Positions 38,654-47,665 of a DNA stretch of 64,000 bases are shown one piece after another. Made by a program: the position numbers and the translations under genes. The notes under the pieces were generated by a model. That model saw only the letters and a list, made by a program, of their open reading frames with translations. It had not been told where the DNA came from and did no database searches. Each line of letters starts with the position of its first letter. Position 1 is the first letter of the stretch. The DNA is from Acinetobacter sp. ANC 3813 (lineage in GTDB: Bacteria; Pseudomonadota; Gammaproteobacteria; Pseudomonadales; Moraxellaceae), in contig NZ_NEGK01000004.1 of assembly GCF_002135435.1 (NCBI RefSeq), forward strand, positions 1 through 64,000, in the 5' to 3' direction.

Positions 38654-39322
38654 TTATAATGTTTTATAAAAACTCACATTGCGAAACTCTGGAGATTCAT
38701 CTAAATCTGGCCATGTTGTTGCGCTGCGTTCATCCAGCTTTTCATACTTGGGATGGCTGAAATTTTTCACACGGCTGTCTGCCACCCAAACTTCTGGCGC
38801 AAACTTTAAAAACTCATCCAAAAAGAATCGGTTGCATTGGTCATACAGCACATCTGCCGCCAGTAAAATATCTACTTGTTCAGCCTTGTACAGATCATCC
38901 AAATACTCTAGTTCGACATCATTCAATTCCGCATTGGCACGGCAAGCATCTAAACTGACTTGATCGATGTCACAGCAAATCACCCGTTTGGCGCCTGCCA
39001 TTTTTGCCGCAATCGCTACGACACCAGAACCTGCGCCGAAATCCAGCACCACTTTATCTTTTACGTGGTGCGGCTCTGCCAGCAGCCACTGCGCCATTGC
39101 TAAGCCCGACGCCCAGCAGAAGATCCAATACGGCGTATCGTTCCAAATTCGGCGAATGACTTCATCATCCAATTTATCGGTTGGAAATACGGGTGGAATC
39201 AGCCACAAAGAGATAGGCGTATCAGGCAACTGCTGTGCATGCAATTCACAGTGTGGAATCACATCATGCAGGGCTTTGAGAAGATGTTCAGGCGCTTTAG
39301 GGAATTGAAAAGTACAGCTCAT
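38654..39322 (-). CDS. Class I SAM methyltransferase, ETFB-lysine methyltransferase-like
   Basis: 222 residues. Motif I VVLDFGAGSGVVAIAAK, motif II CCDID and a LAADVLYD segment match the METTL20/ETFBKMT seven-beta-strand protein lysine methyltransferases (the D-VLYD motif replaces the NPPY of nucleic-acid enzymes). The aromatic PYWIFCWASGLAMAQWLL cap is also typical. Likely modifies a protein such as electron-transfer flavoprotein beta; the target is inferred from the family only. Confidence 0.8.
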   Translation of the reverse strand: MSCTFQFPKAPEHLLKALHDVIPHCELHAQQLPDTPISLWLIPPVFPTDKLDDEVIRRIWNDTPYWIFCWASGLAMAQWLLAEPHHVKDKVVLDFGAGSGVVAIAAKMAGAKRVICCDIDQVSLDACRANAELNDVELEYLDDLYKAEQVDILLAADVLYDQCNRFFLDEFLKFAPEVWVADSRVKNFSHPKYEKLDERSATTWPDLDESPEFRNVSFYKTL

Positions 39323-39357
39323 TGGATTTCTTTTAATTGCTATTTGAATCTTTAATG

Positions 39358-39457
39358 AATCTCCCCTAACCCCTCCTTAAAAAGAGGGGAACTTCCATCT
39401 AAAAATTAATGGTTAGTTTTCCCTCCTTTGAAAAAGGAGGGTTAGGGAGGATTTTTT
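39358..39457. repeat. Palindromic REP/MITE-like element (copy A)
   Basis: About 100 bases made of two half-elements in inverted orientation: AATCTCCCCTAACCCCTCC...GAGGGGAA and, reversed, CCCTCC...GGAGGGTTAGGGAGGATT. Each half can itself fold. A longer relative lies between cysN and cysD and a half copy lies after pckG. No coding capacity; the family is dispersed, as shown by three copies in the window. Confidence 0.7.
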
Positions 39458-40304
39458 AACCTAGCGCTTTTTCAGCAGCTTCAACTGTTTGACGAATCAA
39501 AGTCGTAATGGTCATTGGGCCTACACCGCCTGGAACTGGCGTATAAGCAGAAGCTACTTCTTCAATACCCACCAATTGAATGTCGCCTACACCGCCGCCA
39601 TCACGCGGGTGGAAGCCTGCATCAACAACAACAGCACCTTGCTTGATCCAATCTTTTTGAATCAATTCAGCTTTACCAACCGCACCCACAATAATGTCTG
39701 CTTGTTTTACAAAGCTTGCTAAATCTTGCGTACGTGAGTGGCAAATGGTTACTGTTGCATTGGCTTCAAGCAGCATAGCCGCCATTGGTTTACCCAAAAT
39801 AGCTGAACGGCCAACAACCACTGCGTGTTTACCCGCAATTTCGATGTTGTTTTCTTTCAGAATTGTCATGATGCCTGCAGGAGTTGCAGAACCATAAGCC
39901 GCTTCACCCATCGCCATACGGCCATAGCCAAGGCAAGTCACACCATCTACGTCTTTGGCTAAAGAAATCGCATCAAAACAAGCACGCTCATCAATTTGCG
40001 CAGGCACTGGATGCTGTAACAAAATACCGTGCACATCTGGATTGGCGTTCAATTTCTCAATTTCAGCCAGCAATTGTTCAGTTGTGGTTTCTGCAGAAAG
40101 CTCAACTTTCATAGAATCCATACCAACACGGCGGCAAGCGTTGCCTTTCATACGCACATAAGTTGCAGATGCACCATCATCACCGACCAAAATAGTCGCA
40201 AGAATTGGGGTACGTCCTGATTTTGCTTTTAACGCTTCTACGCGAGTTAACAAATCAGCTTCAATTTGCTTTGCCAATGCACGACCATCTAAAACTAATG
40301 CCAC
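39456..40304 (-). CDS. folD: Bifunctional methylene-THF dehydrogenase/cyclohydrolase
   Basis: 282 residues. Oxidises 5,10-methylene-THF with NADP and hydrolyses methenyl-THF to 10-formyl-THF. I chose GTG 40304 (GGAGATG ribosome site), giving the family N-terminus [14 protein letters not shown]. Active-site [14 protein letters not shown] (Lys), [17 protein letters not shown] loop [17 protein letters not shown], and [10 protein letters not shown] near the C-terminus. The repeat element touches its stop codon. Confidence 0.96.
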   Translation of the reverse strand: MALVLDGRALAKQIEADLLTRVEALKAKSGRTPILATILVGDDGASATYVRMKGNACRRVGMDSMKVELSAETTTEQLLAEIEKLNANPDVHGILLQHPVPAQIDERACFDAISLAKDVDGVTCLGYGRMAMGEAAYGSATPAGIMTILKENNIEIAGKHAVVVGRSAILGKPMAAMLLEANATVTICHSRTQDLASFVKQADIIVGAVGKAELIQKDWIKQGAVVVDAGFHPRDGGGVGDIQLVGIEEVASAYTPVPGGVGPMTITTLIRQTVEAAEKALG

Positions 40305-40411
40305 GGCACATCTCCAAGTGTTGATATGAATCAATTTTGCACATAATACATGATTATTTTAAATATTTTCCGCTATATGCTGTTTTTATGCGCATACGAA
40401 TGAATCCACTA

Positions 40412-40439
40412 TTGTTTTTTTTTCAGAGCTTGATAATAT
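40412..40439 (+). promoter_or_regulatory. Promoter of the tRNA pair
   Basis: TTGTTT (40412-40417) and TAATAT (40434-40439) with a 16-base spacer, ending 17 bases before tRNA-Cys. Confidence 0.55.
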
Positions 40440-40456
40440 ACGCATCAACAAGACGT

Positions 40457-40530
40457 GGCGGGGTGGCAGAGTGGTCATGCAGCGGACTGCAACTCCGTGT
40501 ACGCCGGTTCGATTCCGACCTCCGCCTCCA
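40457..40530 (+). tRNA. tRNA-Cys (GCA)
   Basis: 74 bases, full cloverleaf: acceptor GGCGGGG/CTCCGCC (one G-U), anticodon loop CTGCAAC, T-arm GGTTCGATTCC, encoded CCA end. Anticodon GCA. Confidence 0.96.
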
Positions 40531-40543
40531 TCTTGTTAAAAAT

Positions 40544-40629
40544 GCCCGAGTGGTGAAATCGGTAGACACAGGGGATTTAAAATCCCCCGCCCACAAAGCG
40601 TGCCAGTTCGAGTCTGGCCTCGGGCACCA
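40544..40629 (+). tRNA. tRNA-Leu (UAA)
   Basis: 86 bases with a long variable arm (CCGCCCACAAAGCG), acceptor GCCCGAG/CTCGGGC, anticodon loop TTTAAAA (UAA), T-loop TTCGAGT, encoded CCA. Transcribed with tRNA-Cys, 13 bases apart. Confidence 0.96.
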
Positions 40630-40660
40630 TTTTAATACTTCTTAAAATGGTGCAATAAAG

Positions 40661-40687
40661 AACCCAGCGATAAGCTGGTTTTTTTAT
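40661..40687 (+). terminator. Terminator of the tRNA operon
   Basis: AACCCAGC-gataa-GCTGGTT followed by T6. Confidence 0.75.
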
Positions 40688-40787
40688 GTCTAATTTTTAG
40701 CACAGCATTTCCAGCGTACAAAAAAAAAGAGCTATACGCGCTCTTCATAAAATCACATCAATTGTTCTTATCTTTATGCCTAAGCCA

Positions 40788-41690
40788 TTAAATGCTTGCT
40801 GGGAGTAAATAGTGCTGCAAGTCTTGTTCTAATTTTTTTTGCAAATACGCAGGCTGAACAATTTTTATATGCGGAATCCAGTAGCGCACCAATGGCAGCA
40901 GCTGTTTCTCATGGCGAATTTTACAGCGAATGGTTAAAGCACCACTGGCTTCCTCTTGTTCAATATACTGTTCTGGCAACAATTTACGCTCTTTAAAATG
41001 ATGTGCCACGTCTGGATGCACCGAAAAAAGCACATCCTGCTTTTCACCGCCAAACCAAATCCCCTCTTCCTCTTCCAGCTGCGCAAGCACTTGCGGGTTA
41101 TGGCAAAAGCTTTCCTGCATCGGCTGTACATGCTCGATTTTTGATAATCTAAATGCACGCAATTCAGAACGCTGAACAGCAACTAAATACCAATTTCCTT
41201 GAAAATGGATCAATCTGTATGGCTCGACAATGCGAGTCACATTGTTATAAACAAAACTGATTTTTTTGTGCTGATGAATGACGTCTGAAAACACTTGGAA
41301 ATGTTCTGAAAATTGACGCGCATTTTCAAAATGGTAGCCTTTAGCAGAAAAGATTTGGCTGGAACGCTCGTCGAGCAAAGCGCTTAAAAATGACATTTCC
41401 AAAGAGGGATAGAGCTGGCCAATACCGGAAATGTGAGCAAAATTTTGGATGTCCTGCAGCTTAAAACGGCCGAGATAAACGGCATCGACTGAATATTTTT
41501 TTGTGGCTTCATCTTGAATGAGCGGTAAATAAGAATTGAGCCGATCAAAGTCACGCTCAATAGTGCGCGTACTGACGTGGAATTCTTGCGCTAACTCTAA
41601 AACTCCTAACGAATGGCCTGCGTTCAATTTAGTTAATATATTTGCTAAACGCTCAGCAAGGCGCTCATGTGTAGAAGCCGTTCGCCCCAT
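40788..41690 (-). CDS. WYL-domain transcriptional regulator
   Basis: 300 residues from ATG 41690 (GAGGGGA ribosome site). N-terminal DeoR-like winged HTH (LANILTKLNAGHSLGVLELAQEFHVSTRTIERDFDRL), central WYL domain with VEPYRLIHFQGNWYLVA, and a C-terminal WCX domain. WYL regulators bind nucleic-acid or nucleotide ligands; several control phage defence or DNA damage responses. Its target is not apparent, but a 3 x 24-bp operator-like repeat lies 160 bases upstream. Confidence 0.87.
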   Translation of the reverse strand: MGRTASTHERLAERLANILTKLNAGHSLGVLELAQEFHVSTRTIERDFDRLNSYLPLIQDEATKKYSVDAVYLGRFKLQDIQNFAHISGIGQLYPSLEMSFLSALLDERSSQIFSAKGYHFENARQFSEHFQVFSDVIHQHKKISFVYNNVTRIVEPYRLIHFQGNWYLVAVQRSELRAFRLSKIEHVQPMQESFCHNPQVLAQLEEEEGIWFGGEKQDVLFSVHPDVAHHFKERKLLPEQYIEQEEASGALTIRCKIRHEKQLLPLVRYWIPHIKIVQPAYLQKKLEQDLQHYLLPASI

Positions 41691-41848
41691 AAATCCCCTC
41701 ACTAAACCACAGCAACAACTCGTCTATATTTAGAACAACTCATCAAACCATTTGCTTTGTTTAATTAAAACAAACAATTAAAAACATTATATAAATACAT
41801 ATTTTTAAATATTTAATAAAAATATTATTACAGTATTAGTAAAGGCTG

Positions 41849-41920
41849 TCTATAGCACTATAGACTAATCGGTCTATAACACCATAGACTAATCGGTCTA
41901 CAGCACCATAGACTAATCTG
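41849..41920. repeat. Three 24-bp direct repeats with internal dyads
   Basis: Units 41849-41872, 41873-41896 and 41897-41920. Consensus TCTAtAgCACcATAGACTAATCgG, differing at only a few bases. Across each unit boundary runs the dyad TATAGAC-TAATCG-GTCTATA, with the 24-base period placing repeats on nearly the same DNA face. It lies between the WYL regulator and a small ORF, so it is probably an array of repressor sites. TetR-family sites of the TAGAC...GTCTA type are the closest known style. Confidence 0.75.
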
Positions 41921-41932
41921 TCTTATAATTAT

Positions 41933-42130
41933 TCAGCATTTTTTAATTCTATATTCAGCGGCAGGCTTAATTCCATTTAAACGCTCTTTGTAACGCTCTA
42001 AATGCATAAGCGCATTATACATTTTATGAAATTCTGAAGGTACAATACGGTTACAAATCACGGCTTTACTCAAATGCTGCAATGCACGTATGGCATGCGC
42101 TTGCGTATACGCTGTCGACAATATTTTCAT
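41933..42130 (-). CDS. Small cytoplasmic protein, unknown
   Basis: 65 residues, basic and helical (ALQHLSKAVICNRIVPSEFHKMYNALMHLERYKERL). ATG 42130 has a good AGGGTGG ribosome site 5 bases away. No signal or membrane helix. Its stop lies next to the 24-bp repeats. Possibly a small regulator; family not recognised. Confidence 0.55.
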   Translation of the reverse strand: MKILSTAYTQAHAIRALQHLSKAVICNRIVPSEFHKMYNALMHLERYKERLNGIKPAAEYRIKKC

Positions 42131-42330
42131 AACACCACCCTAATTAACCCTAATTCATTTCAATTTTTTTATTTAAAACCTATTAAACTAGTCGGTTTTT
42201 AAATCTTAATGTAATTTACACAATACTTTTGACAGGTTGTGTCGAGCAATACGCATTATTTTAAATAATTAATACAATATTTTCATTATTATTAACATAA
42301 ATATGAATTACATCACATTTTACAAACAAA

Positions 42331-42360
42331 AGAAAAGCCAGTTCAAATACTGGCTTTTTA
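42331..42360 (-). terminator. Terminator of the quinone oxidoreductase gene
   Basis: AAAAGCCAGT-atttga-ACTGGCTTTT, 15 bases after the stop. Confidence 0.85.
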
Positions 42361-42375
42361 ACTTTAATTTTCTAG

Positions 42376-43383
42376 TTATTCGAGCACTTGAACAACCACT
42401 TTCCCAATATGCTCACCAGTGTCCATACATGCATGCGCATCCTGAATTTGGTTAAATTTGAACGTCTTGTAAATCATTGGCAAGCATTCACCCTTGGCCC
42501 ACAACGGAGCAACATGCTCCTGCAACCCTTTGGCAATTTCAGCTTTTTCTGCAGTATTGCGGGCTCGCATGGTTGAACCCGTAATAGTCAGGCGCTTCAT
42601 CATAATCTGGCCAAGCTTGACTTCTTTGGCTTTTGCGCCGCCTAAAAATGCAATGTAAACCAAACGGCCATCACGGCGCAGCAAATTCAAGTTTTTATCC
42701 AAATACGGCGCACCCACCATATCCAGTACTACATCCACCCCGCCATTATCGGAAGCGTCATTAATGACTTGCTCAAAGTCCTGGGTTTTGTAATTAATGG
42801 CTGTAGTGAGATTTGAAATTGCTGCCACTTTTTCATCAGAACCGACTGTCGCAAAACTTTTCAATCCTAAAGACTTGCACAGCATCAGCGCTGTAGTGCC
42901 AATACCGCTCGCGCCGCCATGCACCAATACCGTTTCCCCTGCTTTGGCATGCGCCATTTGAAAGACATTGGCCCAAACGGTAAAGAAGGTTTCAGGAATG
43001 GCTGCTGCTTGCGTATAGCTCACCCCTGCAGGAATTTGAATGGTTTGACTTTCAGGCACAACGCAATACTCGGCATAGCCGCCGCCATTGGTCAGGCCGC
43101 AAACATGATCACCAGCTTTAAATAAGGTCACATCGCTGCCGACCGCAACTACCTCACCCGCAACTTCTAAACCTGGAACTGTCGTAACCCCTTTCGGCAT
43201 TGGGTATAAACCTTGACGCTGTAAAATGTCTGGACGGTTAATGCCGAAAGCATGCACTTTCACCAGCACTTCATCGGCTTTCGGCTGCGGCACGGCTACA
43301 CTTTCATAGGCCAGCTTATCTACACCGCCCGGCTCTGTAATAATGACCTGCTGCATGGTTTTTTGTAGGCTTAGATCTGACAT
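42376..43383 (-). CDS. NAD(P)H-quinone oxidoreductase (MDR family)
   Basis: 335 residues. Zinc-free medium-chain dehydrogenase of the QOR/PIG3 group: GroES-like N-domain (VKVHAFGINRPDILQRQGLYP), Rossmann motif VLVHGGASGIGTTALML, and AFLGGAKAKEV. No zinc ligands of alcohol dehydrogenases. Reduces quinones or enones with NADPH in relatives. Start either codon 1 or Met10 (MQQVIITEPGG, the usual family start). Confidence 0.87.
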   Translation of the reverse strand: MSDLSLQKTMQQVIITEPGGVDKLAYESVAVPQPKADEVLVKVHAFGINRPDILQRQGLYPMPKGVTTVPGLEVAGEVVAVGSDVTLFKAGDHVCGLTNGGGYAEYCVVPESQTIQIPAGVSYTQAAAIPETFFTVWANVFQMAHAKAGETVLVHGGASGIGTTALMLCKSLGLKSFATVGSDEKVAAISNLTTAINYKTQDFEQVINDASDNGGVDVVLDMVGAPYLDKNLNLLRRDGRLVYIAFLGGAKAKEVKLGQIMMKRLTITGSTMRARNTAEKAEIAKGLQEHVAPLWAKGECLPMIYKTFKFNQIQDAHACMDTGEHIGKVVVQVLE

Positions 43384-43582
43384 GGTTTCTTCCTGATTGA
43401 TTGAAATTTTACGTGTCTGTGCTTATTTGAACATAGATTTTGCAGTGAATGAAGAACACTGGACTTATGTATGAGGAGGCATGTATTTCGCTGCATGATC
43501 ATGCGGTGAATGTGCGCCATCTTTAGCGTATCGCGGTTCTATTTATGGATGCAGTTCATTCGCTCAAGAACAGTAACTGTAA

Positions 43583-43852
43583 TTATTTGGCCGCGCCATC
43601 AGTATTTTGAGGCGGCATTTGCACAAACTTCATCAGCAGCTTACGCACCAGCGGCAGCATGATTAAAATTAAAGGAAATGCCACTAGCCAAGACATGCCC
43701 CATGCATGCAGCCAAATGCCGACAAAACCCTCAACTAAACCTTTATTCATCAGCATGTTAAAGCAGGAAATTGATCCGCTCATAATGCCAGACAAAATTA
43801 AAGGCATCAGCCAAGTCATATGTTTGGGGTGGAATTTTGGGAGATTGTTCAT
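43583..43852 (-). CDS. DUF2798 membrane protein
   Basis: 89 residues with two transmembrane helices (LMPLILSGIMSGSISCFNML and HAWGMSWLVAFPLILIMLPLV). Matches DUF2798, often next to PadR or TetR regulators. Third gene of a PadR operon, 12 bases after DUF3861. Confidence 0.8.
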   Translation of the reverse strand: MNNLPKFHPKHMTWLMPLILSGIMSGSISCFNMLMNKGLVEGFVGIWLHAWGMSWLVAFPLILIMLPLVRKLLMKFVQMPPQNTDGAAK

Positions 43853-43864
43853 AAATAACCTTAA

Positions 43865-44185
43865 TTAATCTGTCTCTGTTGCGCTATTTTGCGTTTTTAC
43901 AGTCTGTTTCAGTGTTTTCATAAACTGAGCAAACTGCGGCAGAAATTCTTTAAATAATGCTATGTCTTTATTTTCCAGCAGTGTCTCACCAAACAATTTC
44001 AGGCCTACAGCAAAGGCTTTGGTTTTTTCATCGTCCAGCAAATTCGCCTGACGCAGATGCTCTAAAACCTTAAACAGATCATCATGGTTATAAGCATTAA
44101 ATTGCAATGTTTCACTATAGGCGGAAGGATTGCCCTGCGCATCGGCAATGTGTTTTACAGTCACTTCATATTGATGCTGTTTCAT
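43865..44185 (-). CDS. DUF3861 family protein
   Basis: 106 residues, soluble. Matches DUF3861 (YEVTVKHIADAQGNP...LQFNAYNHDDLFKVLEHLR...AFAVGLKLFGE). Middle gene of the padR-DUF3861-DUF2798 unit; role unknown. Confidence 0.78.
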   Translation of the reverse strand: MKQHQYEVTVKHIADAQGNPSAYSETLQFNAYNHDDLFKVLEHLRQANLLDDEKTKAFAVGLKLFGETLLENKDIALFKEFLPQFAQFMKTLKQTVKTQNSATETD

Positions 44186-44194
44186 ACTCTGCTC

Positions 44195-44704
44195 CTATAA
44201 ACGGCCAATTTCGACGGCAGCCTGATCAATTTTGTCTGCAATGTCTCTAATTTGTTCTGGGCTCAGTTCGCTGTGCTGAATTTTAAGACGCAGCGATGCT
44301 TTTAAGTTTTCCATCGCCCTCTTAATGTCAACGTATTGTTCATTGTTATGAATTTGCTTGCGGGTATCAAAACGGCACAGAATCTTTTTTAGCGTTTCTT
44401 GCTCTGCGTGCAGATGTGCTTGCCCCGCAGCCGTCACGCTGTATTGTTTACGTTCATCATCTGTCAGCACAGCTTGAATATATTGCTGCTCTTCCAAATA
44501 GTTCAGCGTTGGGTAGATCGTGCCTGCGCTAGGTGTATAACCGCCACCCACAACAGCGCCGACATCTTTAATAATGTCATAGCTGAATTTGGGCGCTTGG
44601 GAGATCAGATGCAGCACCAAAAGCTTCATATGCCCTGCTTCAAATAAGCGTTTACGCGGCTTTACACTGCTTTCAATATCTGCAATCAAGTCTATATTTG
44701 GCAT
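44195..44704 (-). CDS. PadR-family transcriptional regulator
   Basis: 169 residues. PadR winged helix at residues about 25-100: HMKLLVLHLISQAPKFSYDIIKDVG...GYTPSAGTIYPTLNYLEEQQYI, followed by a helical dimerisation tail. PadR proteins repress nearby genes and respond to small ligands such as phenolic acids. First gene of its operon, with an operator dyad immediately upstream, so autorepression is likely. Confidence 0.88.
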   Translation of the reverse strand: MPNIDLIADIESSVKPRKRLFEAGHMKLLVLHLISQAPKFSYDIIKDVGAVVGGGYTPSAGTIYPTLNYLEEQQYIQAVLTDDERKQYSVTAAGQAHLHAEQETLKKILCRFDTRKQIHNNEQYVDIKRAMENLKASLRLKIQHSELSPEQIRDIADKIDQAAVEIGRL

Positions 44705-44708
44705 AGTA

Positions 44709-44742
44709 AAGATATACCTTAATATTAATTAAGATATATCTT
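44709..44742. promoter_or_regulatory. Operator dyad upstream of padR
   Basis: AAGATATACCTTAAT-atta-ATTAAGATATATCTT: 15-base arms with one mismatch, 5 bases before the padR start. Fits a PadR dimer site and would block translation initiation or promoter clearance. Confidence 0.7.
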
Positions 44743-44968
44743 ATATGGTTTCTTTAACGATTTCCAGTGCCGTTTATCTTTTTGCACCAAACTGCAGCAT
44801 TTTTAATTTGCTGTATTTTTACGCACTCACACACAGCTATTCCTTCGCCCTTTTAATTGTGGGGCAGTGCATTAAGCCATGTTTTAACTGTCTGACGGCC
44901 TTATCCACAGCTTGGCATATTACTTGCCTATGCACATGATGATTCAAACAAACAAAAACGGATAAATC

Positions 44969-45847
44969 ATGCAATTAAAAAAATTATTTTACGCAGTGTG
45001 TATTGGCAGCGCAGTTGTACTCTCGGGTTGCAACAACTCCAGTGACAATTCATCTGCACAAACCGAACAGGTTGCAGAAAAGACGCTGCAGCCGATTATT
45101 ATTCAAGGTGCACTGCCGATTGAGTCTGAAAATATGGCAGCGAAGCTCAATGGTGTGACGGTAGAAACCATTGGCGGCTGGAAGTATTGGAAAGGCACGT
45201 ATCAAGGCTATCCCGTGATTATTTCCAAAACCCGCATGGGGATGACCAACTCCTCTGCCGCAACCGCTATTGCGATTGAGCGCTATAAGCCGATTGCCAT
45301 TATTAACCAAGGCACATCGGGCGGTCACGACCCTGCTTTAAATGTCTATGACATTGTTTTAGGCAAATACGCAACCAATATTGGCGCGTTCCGTACACCG
45401 CGTTTAGCGGCTGGTCAAGGCTCTGACAGTTTGCAATGGAAAGAAGCTTTTGATGTCTTACCTGATGATGAGTCTGACCCAGAGCCTATTACGATTCGTA
45501 AGTTTGAGGGCGACAGTGAATTATTAATTGCAGCAGCAAAAGCTAAAGTTCGTTATAGCAAGGGGCAAGTGGTGGAAGGCACAATAGGTTCTGCGGATGT
45601 ATGGATTAATGAGTTAGACCGTATTGCTTTTTTCCACAATACTTATGGTACGTCTGTAGAGGAAATGGAAGCTGCATCTGTGGCGCAAGTGGCTTATCAG
45701 TTTAATGTGCCCTTCTTAGGCATTCGTATTTTGTCTAATAACATTACCAATAATGGCGCTTATGACCCTGGTACAGGTGAAGCTTGCCAAGAGTTTGTGC
45801 TAGATGTAGCCGTGGAATATATGAAAGAGAAGAAAGCCGCGCTGTAG
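44969..45847 (+). CDS. Lipoprotein nucleoside phosphorylase/MTA-SAH nucleosidase-like
   Basis: 292 residues. Signal peptide with lipobox LSGC (Cys21), then a PNP/MTAN (phosphorylase superfamily) fold: MGMTNSSAATAIAIERY, INQGTSGG, and the late VEEMEAASVAQVA motif whose Glu contacts ribose. Most MTAN enzymes are cytoplasmic; this one is exported and lipidated. Probable substrate is a nucleoside or MTA/SAH in the periplasm. Loop insertions (SDPEPITIRKFEG) differ from the cytoplasmic form. Confidence 0.83.
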   Translation: MQLKKLFYAVCIGSAVVLSGCNNSSDNSSAQTEQVAEKTLQPIIIQGALPIESENMAAKLNGVTVETIGGWKYWKGTYQGYPVIISKTRMGMTNSSAATAIAIERYKPIAIINQGTSGGHDPALNVYDIVLGKYATNIGAFRTPRLAAGQGSDSLQWKEAFDVLPDDESDPEPITIRKFEGDSELLIAAAKAKVRYSKGQVVEGTIGSADVWINELDRIAFFHNTYGTSVEEMEAASVAQVAYQFNVPFLGIRILSNNITNNGAYDPGTGEACQEFVLDVAVEYMKEKKAAL

Positions 45848-45851
45848 AGTT

Positions 45852-45884
45852 TAAAAAAAACCCGCCATTAGGCGGGTTTTTAAA
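45852..45884. terminator. Terminator of the nucleosidase gene / cysN
   Basis: AAAAAAAACCCGCC-atta-GGCGGGTTTTTAAAA between converging genes. Confidence 0.9.
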
Positions 45885-45898
45885 ATCAGCTCAATCTA

Positions 45899-47512
45899 TT
45901 ACAGACGAACCAAAGTCACAATCTTCTCAGCCAAATCTTCAGCTGTTTCTTCTGTGTAGCTTACGTCTGTACCTTCTGCAAGGTCAGTCACCACAACTAC
46001 ACCAGTTTCACGAAGCAAGCCTACTTGAGCAGCATCTAAACCAGCTTTAGCAATAGCAACTACACCTTGCTGAATCAGCAAGCTTTCAATCGCTTGCGCA
46101 TTTTCAAGCGCTTTCACAGTTACAGTAACCGCAGCAGGTTTTTGACCTAAACGAGCAGCACGTGCTTCAGCAGTTACAGGTTCGCTGTGCGCAGTATATT
46201 CCACTGCAGCTTCAACCATACCCGCACCAACAGTCACATTGTTTAGACGGTCAATGAAGATGAACGAACCTGTGTAACGGCTGTCGTGATAACGGTCAAA
46301 TACAACTGGCGCATCAAACTCAATCGTTACATCTGCAATTGCATTCAAGTCCAGCTGTTCAACTTCCATTTTTTCCAATGTATTTACATTGGTACGGAAA
46401 TTAATTTTCGCAACTTTTGCAGGAATGGTTTGTGTACCGAACTTCACATTATAAAGTTTGCCCACAACCAGCGGCTGATCCGCCATCCACACTACTGATG
46501 CACGTGCAGAACGTGAAATTAAAGGCTGTTCGCCTGCTTTCACCAATACGTTTCCGCGTGAAATATCAATTTCATCGTTTAACGTAAGCGTTACCGCTTG
46601 ACCAGCAATAGCATTATCCAAGTTGCCGTCAAAAGTCACAATTTCTTTAACAGTCGATTTCTTGCCAGATGGTAAAGCAACGATTTCATCGCCAACTTTT
46701 ACTTCACCCAAAGCAATCGTACCGCAGAAGCCACGGAAATCGAGGTTCGGACGGTTGACATACTGTACTGGGAAACGGAATTCGTGCTTGCTGGTATCAC
46801 GTGTAATTTCCACAGTTTCCAAAGTCGCCATCAAAGTTTGACCTTTGTACCATGGTGTATTTGGAGATGGATTTACCACGTTATCACCATTCAACGCAGA
46901 AATAGGCGTGAAGATAATGTTGGCAGGCTTACGGTCGCCCAATTGGTTTACAAACTCGTTGTATTCCGCTTGAATTTCATTGAAGCGCGCTTCAGAGAAT
47001 TCAACCAAGTCCATTTTGTTAATCGCAACAACAATGTTGCGAATACCCAAAAGGCTGGCAATAAATGAGTGACGGCGAGTTTGCGTTTGTACGCCATAAC
47101 GCGCATCAATCAAAATAATCGCAAGATCCGCAGTAGACGCACCAGTAGCCATGTTACGTGTGTACTGTTCGTGCCCTGGGGTGTCGGCAATAATGAACTT
47201 ACGTTTTTCTGTAGAGAAATAACGGTAAGCCACATCAATGGTAATACCCTGTTCACGCTCTGCTTGCAAACCATCTACAAGTAACGCTAAGTCAGGCGCA
47301 TCACCCGTTGTACCCACTTTTTTAGAGTCACGCGTTACCGCTTGCAATTGATCTTCATAAATCAATTTTGAATCGTAAAGCAAACGGCCGATTAAAGTCG
47401 ATTTACCGTCGTCTACATTACCGCAAGTCAGGAAACGTAGAAGGTCTTTATTTTCGTGCTGTTTTAAATATGCCAAGATGTCTTGGCTAATTAAATCTGA
47501 TTGATGAGACAT
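45899..47512 (-). CDS. cysN: Sulfate adenylyltransferase subunit 1
   Basis: 537 residues. GTPase partner of CysD in making APS from sulfate and ATP. G1 [16 protein letters not shown]2/G3 with [12 protein letters not shown], then EF-Tu-like domains II and III. The C-terminal ~80 residues are an extra tail ([22 protein letters not shown]) beyond the GTPase core; they are not an APS kinase (no second P-loop), so CysC is not fused here. Confidence 0.93.
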   Translation of the reverse strand: MSHQSDLISQDILAYLKQHENKDLLRFLTCGNVDDGKSTLIGRLLYDSKLIYEDQLQAVTRDSKKVGTTGDAPDLALLVDGLQAEREQGITIDVAYRYFSTEKRKFIIADTPGHEQYTRNMATGASTADLAIILIDARYGVQTQTRRHSFIASLLGIRNIVVAINKMDLVEFSEARFNEIQAEYNEFVNQLGDRKPANIIFTPISALNGDNVVNPSPNTPWYKGQTLMATLETVEITRDTSKHEFRFPVQYVNRPNLDFRGFCGTIALGEVKVGDEIVALPSGKKSTVKEIVTFDGNLDNAIAGQAVTLTLNDEIDISRGNVLVKAGEQPLISRSARASVVWMADQPLVVGKLYNVKFGTQTIPAKVAKINFRTNVNTLEKMEVEQLDLNAIADVTIEFDAPVVFDRYHDSRYTGSFIFIDRLNNVTVGAGMVEAAVEYTAHSEPVTAEARAARLGQKPAAVTVTVKALENAQAIESLLIQQGVVAIAKAGLDAAQVGLLRETGVVVVTDLAEGTDVSYTEETAEDLAEKIVTLVRL

Positions 47513-47560
47513 TGCTCAAAACTCCACATATTCTTTTGAAATCGGTTTCAGAATCTTTTT

Positions 47561-47655
47561 AATCCCTCTAAATCTCCCTTTAAGAAAGGGAGACTTGGCT
47601 CCGCTTTTTAAGCCCCTCTTTGAAAAATAGGGGTTTGGGGAGATTCGGGGGAGAT
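47561..47655. repeat. Palindromic REP/MITE-like element (copy B)
   Basis: About 95 bases: AATCTCCCTTTAAGAAAGGGAGAC and AGCCCCTCTTTGAAAAATAGGGG...GGGGAGATT in inverted relation. It fills most of the 153-base gap inside the cysD-cysN operon. Confidence 0.7.
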
Positions 47656-47665
47656 TTCGAGATTC

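Noticed and set aside
45899..47512. CysN-CysC fusion
   Set aside because: The C-terminal tail has no APS-kinase P-loop.
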